The position numbers and the translations under genes were made by a program. A DNA stretch of 64,000 bases, taken from positions 1 through 64,000 of the forward strand of contig JADFQO010000003.1 in NCBI GenBank assembly GCA_022561775.1. The letters are read 5' to 3'. The notes under the pieces are model-generated. The model saw nothing but the letters and a program-made list of their open reading frames with translations, did not search any database and was not told the origin of the DNA. The DNA comes from Myxococcales bacterium. GTDB lineage: Bacteria > Myxococcota_A > UBA9160 > SMWR01. Below, piece by piece: positions 34,999-45,400 of this stretch (position 1 is its first letter; every line of letters begins with the position of its first letter).

Positions 34999-35438
34999 CG
35001 GTTCGAGTCACGGTGCCGCCGCGATTGCGACAGCTACCCCGGATCGACTCCCGCCTACTCCGGTCTCGCGCAGTTCGCGTGCTCAGAAAGGTGGGTCAGT
35101 CGAATTCGGAACTCTCGATCGCGATCGTGCTGGACGACGAGATTGCGGCGCTGAATTCCGAGCACCGGGGAATGCGTTTCGCGACCGACGTCCTGTCGTT
35201 TTCCCTGCTCGAAGGTGCGCACAGCGACCAGCGCGGCAAGCTTCTCGGCGATGTGGTGATCGGAATCGAGACCGCGGCTCGCCAGGCGCGGGTGGCCCAT
35301 AGGGGCCTGGAAGAAGAAGTGGCGAAGCTCCTGATTCATGGGATCCTCCATCTGCTCGGGTGGAACCACGAAGAATCTGCGGAGGCCAAGCTGATGCGCG
35401 CGGAAGAGCGGCGACTGTGGCGTGCGATTCGCTCTTGA
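34995..35438 (+). CDS. ybeY: Endoribonuclease YbeY (16S rRNA maturation)
   Basis: A 147-residue zinc metalloprotein. The three zinc-ligand histidines are in HGILHLLGWNHEE near the C-terminus; RFATDVLSFSL is the other family motif. The usual GYDH is GWNH here, keeping the ligand. It processes the 3' end of 16S rRNA. GTG 34995 overlaps the phoH stop, and the stop overlaps the TTG of lnt. Confidence 0.94.
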   Translation: MTVRVTVPPRLRQLPRIDSRLLRSRAVRVLRKVGQSNSELSIAIVLDDEIAALNSEHRGMRFATDVLSFSLLEGAHSDQRGKLLGDVVIGIETAARQARVAHRGLEEEVAKLLIHGILHLLGWNHEESAEAKLMRAEERRLWRAIRS

Positions 35439-37024
35439 CGAATCGGGCGCGGTTCGCGCTGCTGACCGCATATGGGGTCGCGAATTTCCTTTCGTTTCCG
35501 CATCCCATCGGGGAACGCGTGGTCGACCTCGGCCTGCTCTGTGGTTGGTTGAGTCCGGCGTTGCTGATCCTGGGGTTGAACGGCCAATCGCCCCGGGCCG
35601 CCGCGAAGGCCGCTTTTGTCGCCGGAACCCTCGCGCAATCCGCGATCCTGCATTGGATCTACGTCGTGGCCGTCACCTACGGCCACGCGGCGCCACCGAT
35701 CGGTGTGATCGGGGTCCTCGGGCTCGGCGCCCACGCGGGTTTGTTCACCGCGCTCTTTGCGATCGGGTGGACGGTGCTCGGGCGCCGCGGAATGGCTTCT
35801 CCCTGGGCGGCCGCGCTGCTCTGGACGGGTTTGGAGTACACGCGTTCCGCGGGCCAGCTCGGTTTTCCGTGGGCTGTAATCGGATACTCTCAACACGCCA
35901 ACCCCGCGCTGCTCTCGTTGGCCGCCTACACGGGTGTCTATGGCATGTCATTCACCGTCGTGCTCGTGGGTGCGACGCTGGCTGCAATCGTGCGGGATCT
36001 GCGGGCCGCGCGGAGATTGTCACAATCGTCGCGCGTCGCGCTCGCTGGAGTGGCGGTGATCGCGGCGGTGGGCTTCTTGCTGCAGTCGGCGCCCGATCGA
36101 GGCGCCGAGACGATTCGGGTCGCTGTCCTTCAGGGCAATATCGAGCAGGGGGTCAAATGGAACCCCGAATGGGCAGAGCGCACCTTCGCGATCTACGAGG
36201 ATCTTTCCCGCAGGGCTGTCGAGGCCGGTGCTGAAGTGGTGGTATTTCCCGAGACTGCGCTGCCGGGAGCGCTGAACCTGGATCCAGCCCTGCGCGATCG
36301 GATGGCACAGCTCGCGCGCGAGACCGGCGCCGCGTACGTGGTGGGCAGTGTCGCGGTGGAGCACGGGCCCGGCCGGGCCGCGCCCGAGTTTTTCGACAGC
36401 GCATACGTGATCCAGCCCGACGGCAGTTTCGGCGCCCGCTACGACAAATCCCAGCTGGTTCCCTTCGGCGAGTTCGTGCCGTTTGGCGATTGGCTCAGGT
36501 TCTTCTTTGAAGCGATCGCCCGGGGGATGGCGACCGAGCGCGTGTCGCCGGGCCCAGGGCCTCGCGCGCTTTCGCTTGCGATCCCTACCGCGTCGGCAGC
36601 GGGTGTGACTGCTGGAGTGCCGATTTGCTATGAACTGCTCTTCCCGGACCTCACGCGGCGTTTCGTAAGCGATGGTGCAGTCATGCTCCTCGCGATTACG
36701 AACGACGCCTGGTACGGGCGGACCGGTGCCCCCTATCAGTTTCTGGCGATGACGGCGGTGCGCTCGGCAGAAAACGGCGTCTGGACCGCGAGAGCCGCCA
36801 ACACGGGCGTGTCTGCGATCATCGATTCCCAGGGTCGTGTTCGATCCCGTACACGGATCTTCGAGCGAGACCTTCTGGTGAGTGACCTGCCGTTGCGCGC
36901 GTCGCCGCGGGGGGGGACATTCTACGCCCGACACGGTGACATCTTCGTCTACGGTTGCTGGGCGGCAATTGCGGCGCTCGCGGTGGGGAGCGTTGCACGA
37001 AAGGCGAGAAGCGATGAGTCCTGA
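35435..37024 (+). CDS. lnt: Apolipoprotein N-acyltransferase
   Basis: A 529-residue inner-membrane enzyme that adds the third acyl chain to lipoproteins. The N-terminal half holds about six membrane segments; the C-terminal nitrilase domain has the triad E273 (VVFPETALPG), K338 (YDKSQLVPFGE) and C398 (VPICYELLFPD), spaced as in E. coli Lnt. It starts at TTG 35435 with a TTGA overlap to ybeY, which puts the first membrane segment close to the N-terminus. The last 11 bases overlap prfB. LolC/E, LolD and BamA are encoded nearby, so the envelope lipoprotein pathway is clustered. Confidence 0.93.
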   Translation: MTNRARFALLTAYGVANFLSFPHPIGERVVDLGLLCGWLSPALLILGLNGQSPRAAAKAAFVAGTLAQSAILHWIYVVAVTYGHAAPPIGVIGVLGLGAHAGLFTALFAIGWTVLGRRGMASPWAAALLWTGLEYTRSAGQLGFPWAVIGYSQHANPALLSLAAYTGVYGMSFTVVLVGATLAAIVRDLRAARRLSQSSRVALAGVAVIAAVGFLLQSAPDRGAETIRVAVLQGNIEQGVKWNPEWAERTFAIYEDLSRRAVEAGAEVVVFPETALPGALNLDPALRDRMAQLARETGAAYVVGSVAVEHGPGRAAPEFFDSAYVIQPDGSFGARYDKSQLVPFGEFVPFGDWLRFFFEAIARGMATERVSPGPGPRALSLAIPTASAAGVTAGVPICYELLFPDLTRRFVSDGAVMLLAITNDAWYGRTGAPYQFLAMTAVRSAENGVWTARAANTGVSAIIDSQGRVRSRTRIFERDLLVSDLPLRASPRGGTFYARHGDIFVYGCWAAIAALAVGSVARKARSDES

Positions 37025-38160
37025 AAACACCAAGCGCGATTTGGATCCCAGCGAGCTCACGGATCGGTTGCGCAAGCTACGCGCCCAATTCGACGAGCTC
37101 CGGAGGCGTCTTTGACCTCGCTGCGTTGCGCCGACGCCTCGACGCGCTCGAGACCGAGACGGCCAGGCCTGACCTGTGGGAGGAGCGGGACGCTGCCGAA
37201 AAGATTCTGCGAGAGAAGCGATTCGTCGAGCGCGAAGTCGGGTTCTTTGACTCCCTCGAATCCAATCTCGAGGATGCCGAAGTGCTGCTCGACCTGGCCG
37301 CTGAAGCCGATGACGGGCAGACGCGTTCAGAGGCTGCGGAAAAACTCGAAGCCGCCGCGCGAGATCTGGAAGAGGCAGAATTTCGCCGGATGCTCGGTGG
37401 AGAGAACGACGCCTCCAACGCGATCGTCTCGATCAACTCCGGTGCGGGTGGTACCGACGCCTGCGACTGGGCGGAAATGCTGATGCGGATGTATCTACGC
37501 TGGTCCGAGCGGCATGGATTTCAAACCGAGATGATCGATCAGCAGGCGGGTGAAGAGGCCGGTTTACGGAGTGCCACCTTCACCGTCAAGGGAGAATTTG
37601 CGTTCGGTTATCTCAAGGCTGAAGATGGCGTACACCGTCTCGTGCGGATCTCCCCCTTCGACTCCCAGGCGCGCCGTCACACTGCGTTTGCGAGTGTGAC
37701 GGTCGCGCCGGAAATCGATGACGCAATCGAGGTGGACCTCGATGAAAACGACATTCGCGTCGACACCTATCGGGCGAGTGGCGCAGGCGGCCAGCATGTC
37801 AACAAGACCGACTCTGCGGTTCGCATGACCCATTTTCCGACGGGAATCGTGGTGCAATGTCAAAACGAGCGCTCCCAGCACAAAAATCGATCCGCCGCGA
37901 TGAAGATCCTGCGGGCTCGTCTCTACGAGCGCGCGCGGCAGCAAAGAGAGGCGGAACAGGCGGCTTTGCGAGGCGAGCAAAAGCAAATCGACTTTGGCAG
38001 CCAGATCCGCTCCTATACCCTCCACCCCCAGCAGCGGATCAAAGATCACCGGACCGATCTCGAGATCGGTAATGTGAGTGCGGTGCTCGATGGCGACATC
38101 GATCGATTCATTCGCGCCTTCTTGCTCAAGCGAGCCAGCGCGGAATTGGAGGGTGCGTGA
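37014..38160 (+). CDS. prfB: Peptide chain release factor 2 (made by programmed +1 frameshift)
   Basis: RF2 recognises UGA and UAA. The gene is in two frames: 37014-37112 (33 codons, [15 protein letters not shown]...ELRRRL), then an in-frame TGA at 37113-37115; skipping T37113 joins the second frame, 37114-38160 ([13 protein letters not shown]). The product has 381 residues. The SPF anticodon-like tripeptide (RISPFDSQ) and the GGQ loop (258-260, GAGGQHVNK) are intact. The ATG lies inside the end of lnt, and the stop overlaps lysS by 4 bases, so lnt-prfB-lysS are coupled. Standard single-frame annotation would truncate this gene at the N-terminus. Confidence 0.95.
37102..37116 (+). promoter_or_regulatory. 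prfB programmed +1 frameshift site
   Basis: The signal reads GGAGG-CGT-CTT-TGA-C. The internal Shine-Dalgarno GGAGG (37102-37106) is three bases upstream of the slippery CTT (37110-37112), which is followed by the in-frame TGA (37113-37115) and C. This is the same arrangement as the E. coli RF2 autoregulatory site: low RF2 lets the ribosome slip forward at CTT and read GAC. Confidence 0.95.
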
Positions 38161-39635
38161 GCGAACAGGAACGCGAAGCGCGGCGCGCTCGCCTCGAAGC
38201 CTTGCGGAGTGAAGGCGTAGATCCATTTCCCGCCACCGTCGGAGCCTGGCTGCCGATCGGCGAGTTGCGAGAGCGCTACGAACCCATGGACTCCGAGAGC
38301 CTGGAGGCAGAGGCTCAGTCAGTTGCAGTGGTGGGTCGCATCATGGCTTCGCGCTCCTTCGGCAAGTTACTATTCCTGCGGATCGTCGAGGCCGGCGAGT
38401 CGATTCAGGTGAGCGCGAAGAAGAACCAGCTGGACGATGCGACCTTCCGCTTCATTCGCGATCTCGATGTCGGAGATTTCGTTCGGTTCGAGGGGAACCT
38501 CTGGCGGACCAAGACCGACGAACTCACCGTCGATGCAACTTCGGTCCGGCTGCTTTCCAAGAGCCTGCGTGGCCTACCCGAGAAGTGGCACGGCCTGAGC
38601 GACGTCGAAATTCGTTACCGACAGCGCTACCTTGACCTGCTCGTCAACGAAGACGCGCGCCGCATCGCGGTCGTGCGAAGTCGAACCGTGAGCGCGATGC
38701 GCCGGTTTCTGGATGCGCGTGGTTTTCTGGAGGTCGAGACGCCGGTTCTTCAACCGCTCTATGGCGGCGCTGCTGCGCGCCCGTTCACGACCTGCCATAA
38801 CACCTATGATCAGGAACTTTATCTCCGCATCTCGGACGAACTCTATTTGAAGCGCTTGGTGGTCGGGGGGCTCGATCGGGTCTACGAGATCGGCCACGAT
38901 TTCAGAAACGAGGGAGTGTCGCGAAAACACAATCCAGAGTTTACCATGATGGAGTGTTATCAAGCCTACGCGGACTACCGCGACATCATGGAACTCGTCG
39001 AGTCGATGGTGCGCAGCATTGCGATGGAGGTGCGGGGAACGCTCCAGATCGAATATGATGGCGAGAAGATCGATCTCGCTGGTGCGTGGCCCCGCATCCC
39101 GCTCTGTCAGGCGATTGACGAGGCAACGGGAGTCGACGTGCTCGCCTGTGAGGACGTGGATTCTCTCCGCGCGGCGATCCGCAAGAAGAAACTGGGACCC
39201 GGCGATTCGTCAACCTGGGCGACGCTGGTCGACGACCTCTTCAGTGATCACGTGGAGCCGACGTTGGTCCAGCCCACCTTCATCACAGACCACCCCGTCG
39301 AATTGTCGCCGCTCGCCAAGCGATCGCAGGACGATCCCCGATTGGTGGAGCGATTCGAGCCCTTCATCGGCGCGATGGAAATCGGCAACGCCTTCAGTGA
39401 GCTGAATGATCCAGATGACCAGAGAGCGCGGATGGAAGAGCAGCTTCGGAGTCAGGCGGAAGGGGATGAGGAGGCCCACCCGGTCGACGAGGACTTTCTC
39501 CGGGCTCTCGAGCACGGAATGCCACCGACGGGGGGTCTCGGAATGGGAATCGATCGCCTCGTGATGATCCTGGCGGACGCTCCGAACATTCGGGAGGTGA
39601 TTCTCTTCCCGCACCTGCGTTCGGAGATCCGCTAG
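38157..39635 (+). CDS. lysS: Lysine-tRNA ligase (class II)
   Basis: A 492-residue class II synthetase. An N-terminal OB-fold anticodon-binding domain ([21 protein letters not shown]) is followed by the catalytic core with motif 1 ([17 protein letters not shown]), motif 2 ([19 protein letters not shown]) and motif 3 ([13 protein letters not shown]). The length is normal. GTG 38157 overlaps prfB; the stop overlaps the lolC/E start by one base. This lysS-lol-bamA order is common in deltaproteobacteria. Confidence 0.96.
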   Translation: MSEQEREARRARLEALRSEGVDPFPATVGAWLPIGELRERYEPMDSESLEAEAQSVAVVGRIMASRSFGKLLFLRIVEAGESIQVSAKKNQLDDATFRFIRDLDVGDFVRFEGNLWRTKTDELTVDATSVRLLSKSLRGLPEKWHGLSDVEIRYRQRYLDLLVNEDARRIAVVRSRTVSAMRRFLDARGFLEVETPVLQPLYGGAAARPFTTCHNTYDQELYLRISDELYLKRLVVGGLDRVYEIGHDFRNEGVSRKHNPEFTMMECYQAYADYRDIMELVESMVRSIAMEVRGTLQIEYDGEKIDLAGAWPRIPLCQAIDEATGVDVLACEDVDSLRAAIRKKKLGPGDSSTWATLVDDLFSDHVEPTLVQPTFITDHPVELSPLAKRSQDDPRLVERFEPFIGAMEIGNAFSELNDPDDQRARMEEQLRSQAEGDEEAHPVDEDFLRALEHGMPPTGGLGMGIDRLVMILADAPNIREVILFPHLRSEIR

Positions 39636-41620
39636 TGGAGAGCCTCGCGGGAGCGGCCTGGGGTGTGTTGAGCGCTACCGGCGGGACGCTCGCGCTCACG
39701 TTGATCGTCGCGCTCTTCCTCGGGATTGCCGCGCTCACCCTGCTCTTTCTCGGATCGGCGGTGGTCGCGCTCGAGCAGTTCGCACGGGTCTCCTCGAGCT
39801 GGCGAAACCTGGTCGGATTTGGCCTGTGCTGGTCGGGCGTCGTGGGCGTCGGCTATCTCTATCAGTTTCATCCGGAGCTTTCCGCCCAGCCCTGGACCGA
39901 GTGGCTGCGAAGCTGGGTGCTCGCGACCGGAGCGGCGATCGGGGTCGTGGCCGTCGCGACCCTCTCGATCCGGACTGTTCTCAAACGGGTGTCGCCGCCT
40001 CACCTCGCGATCGGGAATATCGTCGTGCTGGGGATCGGTTACTCGCTGGTGGTCGGCGGGAGCGACAGCATTGGCTACTCGGCCACGCCGCTGTTGATGA
40101 CCGCGGCGACCGCGAGCCTGCTCGCGCTGCGGCGCCGAAATCGTCTCGATTCGGAGCGGTCCGTACCGAGCGAAGGCGAGCGGCTGCTTCGCGTGCTCTG
40201 CGGCATGCTGGTTCCGGGGGTCGCAATCGCGCTCGCGCTTTCCGCGCCCAGTATCGGGGTGGCCACCGTTGGCGCGATGATCCTGCAGTTCTACCTCGCC
40301 GGCATCTTGCTCGCCTTGCTGCCCCTCGCCGCAGCCGGTCTTCTCGATTCTCGAGGAACCTCGGAGTGGTTCATCGCGATTCGCTACCTGATGGCGAAGC
40401 GTCGACAGACCTTCATTTCGGTGGTTACGGGAATTTGTGTAATCGGAATCGCAACTGGCGTGTGGCTCATCATCACCGTGCTATCGGTCATGAATGGTTT
40501 CGAGCGGACCTGGCGCGAGGAGATCATCGGTAACCGCGCGCACTTCACCGTGCACCACAGCCTGGGACCTTTCGGTGACTACGAGGAGATTCTCGAGAAA
40601 GTCACCGCCATGCCTGGCGTCGTCTCGGCCTCGCCCTACCTCGACGCCGAGGGGATGGTTCGCGCACCCGGAGGCCAGATCATGGCCGTGCGAGTGCGCG
40701 GAGTGGATCCCAAACGGGTAGGGGATGTCACGGATCTTCGCGAAGACCTGCTGAGCGGCTCGCTCGAGGACCTCGATCCCGAGGCTACCGCCGAGGGCGA
40801 GGATCCAGCGATCCTGATCGGGAATCAGCTCGCGTCTTCCGTGGGCGCCCGTGTCGGAGACTCGCTGTTGCTGATCTCTCCCTTCGGTGGCCCACAGACC
40901 CCCCTGGGCCCGGCTCCCCGACTCGAACGCTTCCGCGTTGCCGGAATCTTCCAATCCACTTTTTTTCAATTCGATGAGGTATTCACCTTCGTGAACCTCG
41001 CCGCCGCGCAGTCGTTCAAGCGCACGGGTGATGTGATCGACGGCATCGAGGCCAGGACCACCGACTTCTACCGCTCGCGGAGCGTCGCGGCCGAAGTTCG
41101 CAACGCGCTCGGCTTTCCGTATTTCACCCGTGACTGGAACGATTTCTTCCCCGCATTCTTTCAAGCGCTCAAGACCGAGCGGGTCATGATGTTCGTGCTG
41201 CTCATGATGATCATGGCGGTTGCGGCGTTCGCGATCGTCTCGACCCTGTTGCTGATGATCATGGAGAAGTCGGGCGACATCTCGATCCTGAAGACGATGG
41301 GGGCACGCGACGAGATGATCGAGCGGATCTTCGCGATCGAAGGAACGCTGATCGGTCTGGTCGGAACCGTTCTCGGCGTGATCGCAGGCGTGTCGGTGAC
41401 GAGCCAGATCGCCTGGGTCCAGCAACAGATCGAAGCGGTCATTGGTATCGACACGCTACCCGCGAGTGTCTACCAATTCGACACGCTCCCCGCGGAACTC
41501 GACTTCGGTCAGATTGCGATTGCGGTCGGGATCGCGATGGTCCTCGCATTGGGAGCGACGTTACTTCCGAGCCGCCAGGGTGCGCGCCTCGATCCCGTCG
41601 AGGCACTTCGCTATGAGTGA
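39635..41620 (+). CDS. LolC/E-type lipoprotein-releasing permease with an extra membrane domain
   Basis: A 661-residue protein. From residue 245 (WFIAIRYLMAKRRQTFISVVTG) it is a normal LolC/LolE permease: first membrane segment, a periplasmic MacB-type domain (about 285-500), and three C-terminal segments (FVLLMMIMAVAAFAIVSTLL; LIGLVGTVLGVIAGVSV; IAIAVGIAMVLALGATLLPS). Residues 1-244 are additional: about six hydrophobic segments, with no family I can name. It works with LolD to pull lipoproteins from the inner membrane. GTG 39635 overlaps the lysS stop, and no internal start with a good ribosome site splits off the extension. Only one LolC/E gene is present, as is usual in non-enterobacteria. 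Confidence 0.87.
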   Translation: MESLAGAAWGVLSATGGTLALTLIVALFLGIAALTLLFLGSAVVALEQFARVSSSWRNLVGFGLCWSGVVGVGYLYQFHPELSAQPWTEWLRSWVLATGAAIGVVAVATLSIRTVLKRVSPPHLAIGNIVVLGIGYSLVVGGSDSIGYSATPLLMTAATASLLALRRRNRLDSERSVPSEGERLLRVLCGMLVPGVAIALALSAPSIGVATVGAMILQFYLAGILLALLPLAAAGLLDSRGTSEWFIAIRYLMAKRRQTFISVVTGICVIGIATGVWLIITVLSVMNGFERTWREEIIGNRAHFTVHHSLGPFGDYEEILEKVTAMPGVVSASPYLDAEGMVRAPGGQIMAVRVRGVDPKRVGDVTDLREDLLSGSLEDLDPEATAEGEDPAILIGNQLASSVGARVGDSLLLISPFGGPQTPLGPAPRLERFRVAGIFQSTFFQFDEVFTFVNLAAAQSFKRTGDVIDGIEARTTDFYRSRSVAAEVRNALGFPYFTRDWNDFFPAFFQALKTERVMMFVLLMMIMAVAAFAIVSTLLLMIMEKSGDISILKTMGARDEMIERIFAIEGTLIGLVGTVLGVIAGVSVTSQIAWVQQQIEAVIGIDTLPASVYQFDTLPAELDFGQIAIAVGIAMVLALGATLLPSRQGARLDPVEALRYE

Positions 41621-42323
41621 ACCGCTCATCCGCGTCAGCGGGCTCCACAAATCATTCCAGACCGGGGATGGAACGATCGAGGTGCTGCGCGGGATCGACT
41701 TCGAGATTCAGCCCGGGGAATGTATGGCGATCGTCGGCAGTTCCGGTGTGGGAAAATCGACGCTGTTGCACATCCTCGGAGCACTCGATCACCCGACCTC
41801 CGGAACCGTGGAGTTTCGCGGCGAGGACCTCTTCGCGAACTCGAGCGACGAACTCGCGCGCTTTCGAAGCGAATGCCTTGGCTTCATCTTCCAGTTCCAC
41901 CACCTGCTTCCCGAATTCAACGCGGTCGAGAACGTGATGATGCCCGGATTGATCGCGAACGAATCCCGAGAGCCGCTGCGGGAGCGGGCGGTTGCCTTGC
42001 TCGGGGAAGTGGGCCTCTCGCACCGCGTCGAACACCCGGTGGGGAAGCTCTCGGGTGGCGAACGGCAGCGCGTGGCCGTGGCTCGCGCGGTGGTGCGCGA
42101 GCCCGCGCTGTTACTCGCCGACGAACCCACCGGAAACCTGGATCCCAAGACGGGTGACCAGATGCTCGAACTGCTGCTCGAACTCAACCGCACGCATGAG
42201 AGTGGGTTGGTCGTGGTGACCCACAGCCCGGAGATCGCCACCCGCCTCGGTCGAAAGCTGACCTTGTCGGATGGCTGCGTGGTGCGTACGGAGCGCTTCA
42301 CCGACGCTCCGTTTGCACCATAA
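41613..42323 (+). CDS. lolD: LolD lipoprotein-releasing ATPase
   Basis: A 236-residue ABC ATPase of the MacB/LolD group. Walker A is GSSGVGKST, the Q-loop FIFQFHHLLPEFNAVENVMMP is characteristic of LolD, the signature is LSGGERQRVAVARA and Walker B LLLADEPTGNLD. It overlaps the permease gene by 8 bases. It drives release of outer-membrane lipoproteins to LolA. The next gene, bamA, follows after 157 bases with its own likely promoter. Confidence 0.94.
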   Translation: MSEPLIRVSGLHKSFQTGDGTIEVLRGIDFEIQPGECMAIVGSSGVGKSTLLHILGALDHPTSGTVEFRGEDLFANSSDELARFRSECLGFIFQFHHLLPEFNAVENVMMPGLIANESREPLRERAVALLGEVGLSHRVEHPVGKLSGGERQRVAVARAVVREPALLLADEPTGNLDPKTGDQMLELLLELNRTHESGLVVVTHSPEIATRLGRKLTLSDGCVVRTERFTDAPFAP

Positions 42324-42361
42324 CCCTTTGACAAATCAGGGGAAATCCGACCCCAAGGGGC

Positions 42362-42390
42362 TTGTCACCCAGTTCGCAGACGACTAGACT
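42362..42390 (+). promoter_or_regulatory. Candidate sigma-70-type promoter of bamA
   Basis: TTGTCA (42362-42367) and TAGACT (42385-42390) are separated by 17 bases, in the 157-base gap between lolD and bamA. The match is 5/6 and 4/6. A second TTGACA at 42328 has no -10 at a proper distance. The leader to the bamA start would be about 85 bases. Confidence 0.45.
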
Positions 42391-42480
42391 TCAGGACGGC
42401 CCGAGGGATGGGGCCTGGACCGTACCGTCCCCCGAAGGCATCCGCTTCCGGTTCCCGGATTCCTGCGACGGCGGAGGTAG

Positions 42481-45400
42481 GTGTTGCGCGCTGCACCTTG
42501 TGCGGAGCGATTTCGAATCCGTTTCGCGCCGTCGCTCGCGCTCTGCGCGGCCGGTTTCGCGATGGCCGCGGCCGCCGTCGAGCCAGCGCACACCGTCGCG
42601 GTGCTTCCCTTTCGGGTCCACAGTGCAAAGCCCGTCGACTACCTCGGAGAATCGATCTCCAATTTGATCCGCTCGCGACTCGAGGCGCGCGGAGAAGTCG
42701 CTGTCATCGACATCTCCCTGTCGGCTGAGGCGAGCCGCCAGGCCTCGGACTCCGATCTGCGCGGCCTTGCGACGGGGGTCGGGGCCGACACGATCGTGAG
42801 CGGAAGCCTCACGGAGCTCGCGGGTCATTTCAGTCTCGACGTTCGCGTGACGCCCGCTGCGATCGGCCTGCGATCGCATACCTTCGTGCTCACCGCCCAG
42901 CGAGACGATGAGCTGCTGGAGCGCGTCAACGAATTGGCCGATCAGGTTCTCAATCAGATCGTCGGAGCAGCGCCCGCCAACGTGGCGGAAGTCCAGATCG
43001 TCGGACCGCCTGAAGCCATGGAGGATTTCGCTCCATTGCTTCAGACCCAGGCGGGGATGAGTTACGACTCCGCTGCGATTCACGATGATCTGACCATGCT
43101 GCGCGCGATGCCCGAGGTGGCAGACGCCGAGGTCGAGACCGAGCGCGGACCCGACGGCGTCGTCGTTCGTTTCAAAGTCGTCATGGCTCAACGCATTCTG
43201 CCGGAGCTGACGTCGAAGGAGGCCTCGGGCGAGCGGGTGGCTGAAGTTCGCGTGCGGGGCAACCGCAGGATCGAAGCCGAGGCCATCAAGGCCCGGATCA
43301 TGACCGAGGCGGGCAGCCGGTACAGTCCCAACCAGATCGCCAAGGATCTCACCGCCGTTCATTCGCTGGGATTTTTCAGCAACGTTCGAATCTTCCGCGA
43401 ATCCGGGCCTTCGGGTCTGATCGTGGTTTTCGAAGTCGAAGAGTATCCGGTCGTTCGTCAGATTTCGATTTCAGGCAACGAAAACCTGGACAGTGATGAC
43501 ATTCGCGACATCCTGACACTGACGACGGGATCCTCCCTCGACTACCCGTTGCTATTCGAAAACCGTGCGCGAATCGAAAGCCTCTACCGCTCCCAGGGTT
43601 ACTACCTGGCAGAGGTCAGCTACGAGATCGCGAACCTCGGAGAAGCGTCGATCAGTGTCGACTTCATTGTATTGGAAAACGAGAAACTCAAACTGCGCGA
43701 AATCCGGTTCAAGGGCAACGAAGTATTCACGGACAGGCAGCTCAAGCAGGGCTTCAAGACCAAGATCTGGAGATTCTGGTCGCTTGCGACCTCTTGGTTC
43801 GATCGATCCGGCACCTACTCTGAGCCGCTATTTGTCCAGGATCTCCGTCTCATCGAACAGCGGTATCACGAAAACGGTTATCTCCAGGTCGAGGTGGGCT
43901 ATCCCGAAGCCCTTCCCGTCGAGTCCGGGTTGATCGTGACGGTCGAGATCGTCGAGGGGAACCAATTTCGCGTCGGGAGTATCGACGTCGATGGTGACAA
44001 CACCGTCGATCTGGACGGCCTGCGTGAAAAACTGAGCCTCAAGGAAGGGGACATCTTCAACCGCACGTTTCTCACGGAAGATGTCGAAGGGCTACAGCGG
44101 CATTACACGGATCGCGGCTTCTTCCTGGCGGAAGTGACGCCGCTCACGGATCTCTCGGATCAAGATTTGACCGTCGGCGTCGTTTTTCAGGTCGAAAAGG
44201 GGCCGCTCTATTTCATCCGCGAGGTCGGAATTTCGGGCAACACCCGCACCGTCGACTCGGTGGTCCGGCGCGAAGTTCCCCTGGTCGAGGGGCAACTCTA
44301 TTCGTCGAGAGCCATCGAAATTGCGCGGGCGAGACTCCAACGCCTCAACTTCTTCGAAGAGGTCGAGTTGCGCCCAGAACCCACCGACGATCCGCAGCAG
44401 ATCGATCTCGAAGTCGAGGTCGTCGAACGCCCGACGGGATCGTTCAGTTTCGGCGCTGGCTTCTCGTCTCAAGACTCGTTTCTGCTGACGGGTTCCCTCG
44501 CGGAATCGAATCTCTTCGGCCGCGGATACGCGCTCAATCTGACGGCCGACCTCAGCTTCCGGAGTCAGCGCCTCTACATGCAATTCTCTGATCCCTACGT
44601 TCTGGGGTCGAACTTCAGCATGACCGGTACGGTCTTTCGGACGTCGATCCGCTTCGAGGACTTCGAGCAGGAACAGACGGGCGCGGAAGTCATCTTCGGC
44701 CACCCGCTGACCGAGGACCATCGAGCCCGCGCCTTCGCGCGGTACAGCATCCGGAGCCGAAAGATCGACCAGAACTCCAACGTCAACGCCGCAGGGATCA
44801 TTTTTCGCGAGATCCTCGGTGGATCGGAGGTCACGAGTTCCGGCGGGATCAATGTCGTCATCGACAACCGCAACCGCCGCCTGTCGCCCACCGCAGGCTA
44901 CGAGCTGAACGGAGCGCTGGAATTCGCCGGCCTGGGTGGCTTTACCCGCTATCTGCGCGCCGAGGCGCGAGGCATCTACTACATCCCCGCACCTTCGTGG
45001 CTGCTGGATCAGTCGGCGTTCTCGTTTCGGGCGAGCGTGGGGTACGCGCTCTCGCTGAACGAGATCTCCGACTTCAATTTTGATGTTCCTACGGGGTTCC
45101 CGGCGTTCTTCGGGGACGATCAGCTGCGTTCTCTCGATCAGATCGACACCGACAGCACCCTTCCGCTGAGCGAGCGGTATTTTCTCGGAGGGCTCGGCCA
45201 GTTTCAGCTGCGGGGATTCAAGGCGCGCTCGGTCGGGCCCAGGCGCCCCATCCTGCGGAAAGTCGAAATCGTTGGCCTGGGCACGCTGTTCACGCCGGTC
45301 GGCTACCAGCCCAAACCTGGTGGAGACGGCGTCTGCGTGCCGGCCGGCGCCCTCGACCCGCTTGGTGGCAACGGCAATGGCCTCTGCAACGACATCGACG

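Noticed and set aside
42351-42360. Palindrome CCCCAAGGGG before bamA
   Set aside because: Only ten bases and not paired with a T-run or known operator; likely chance in GC-rich DNA.
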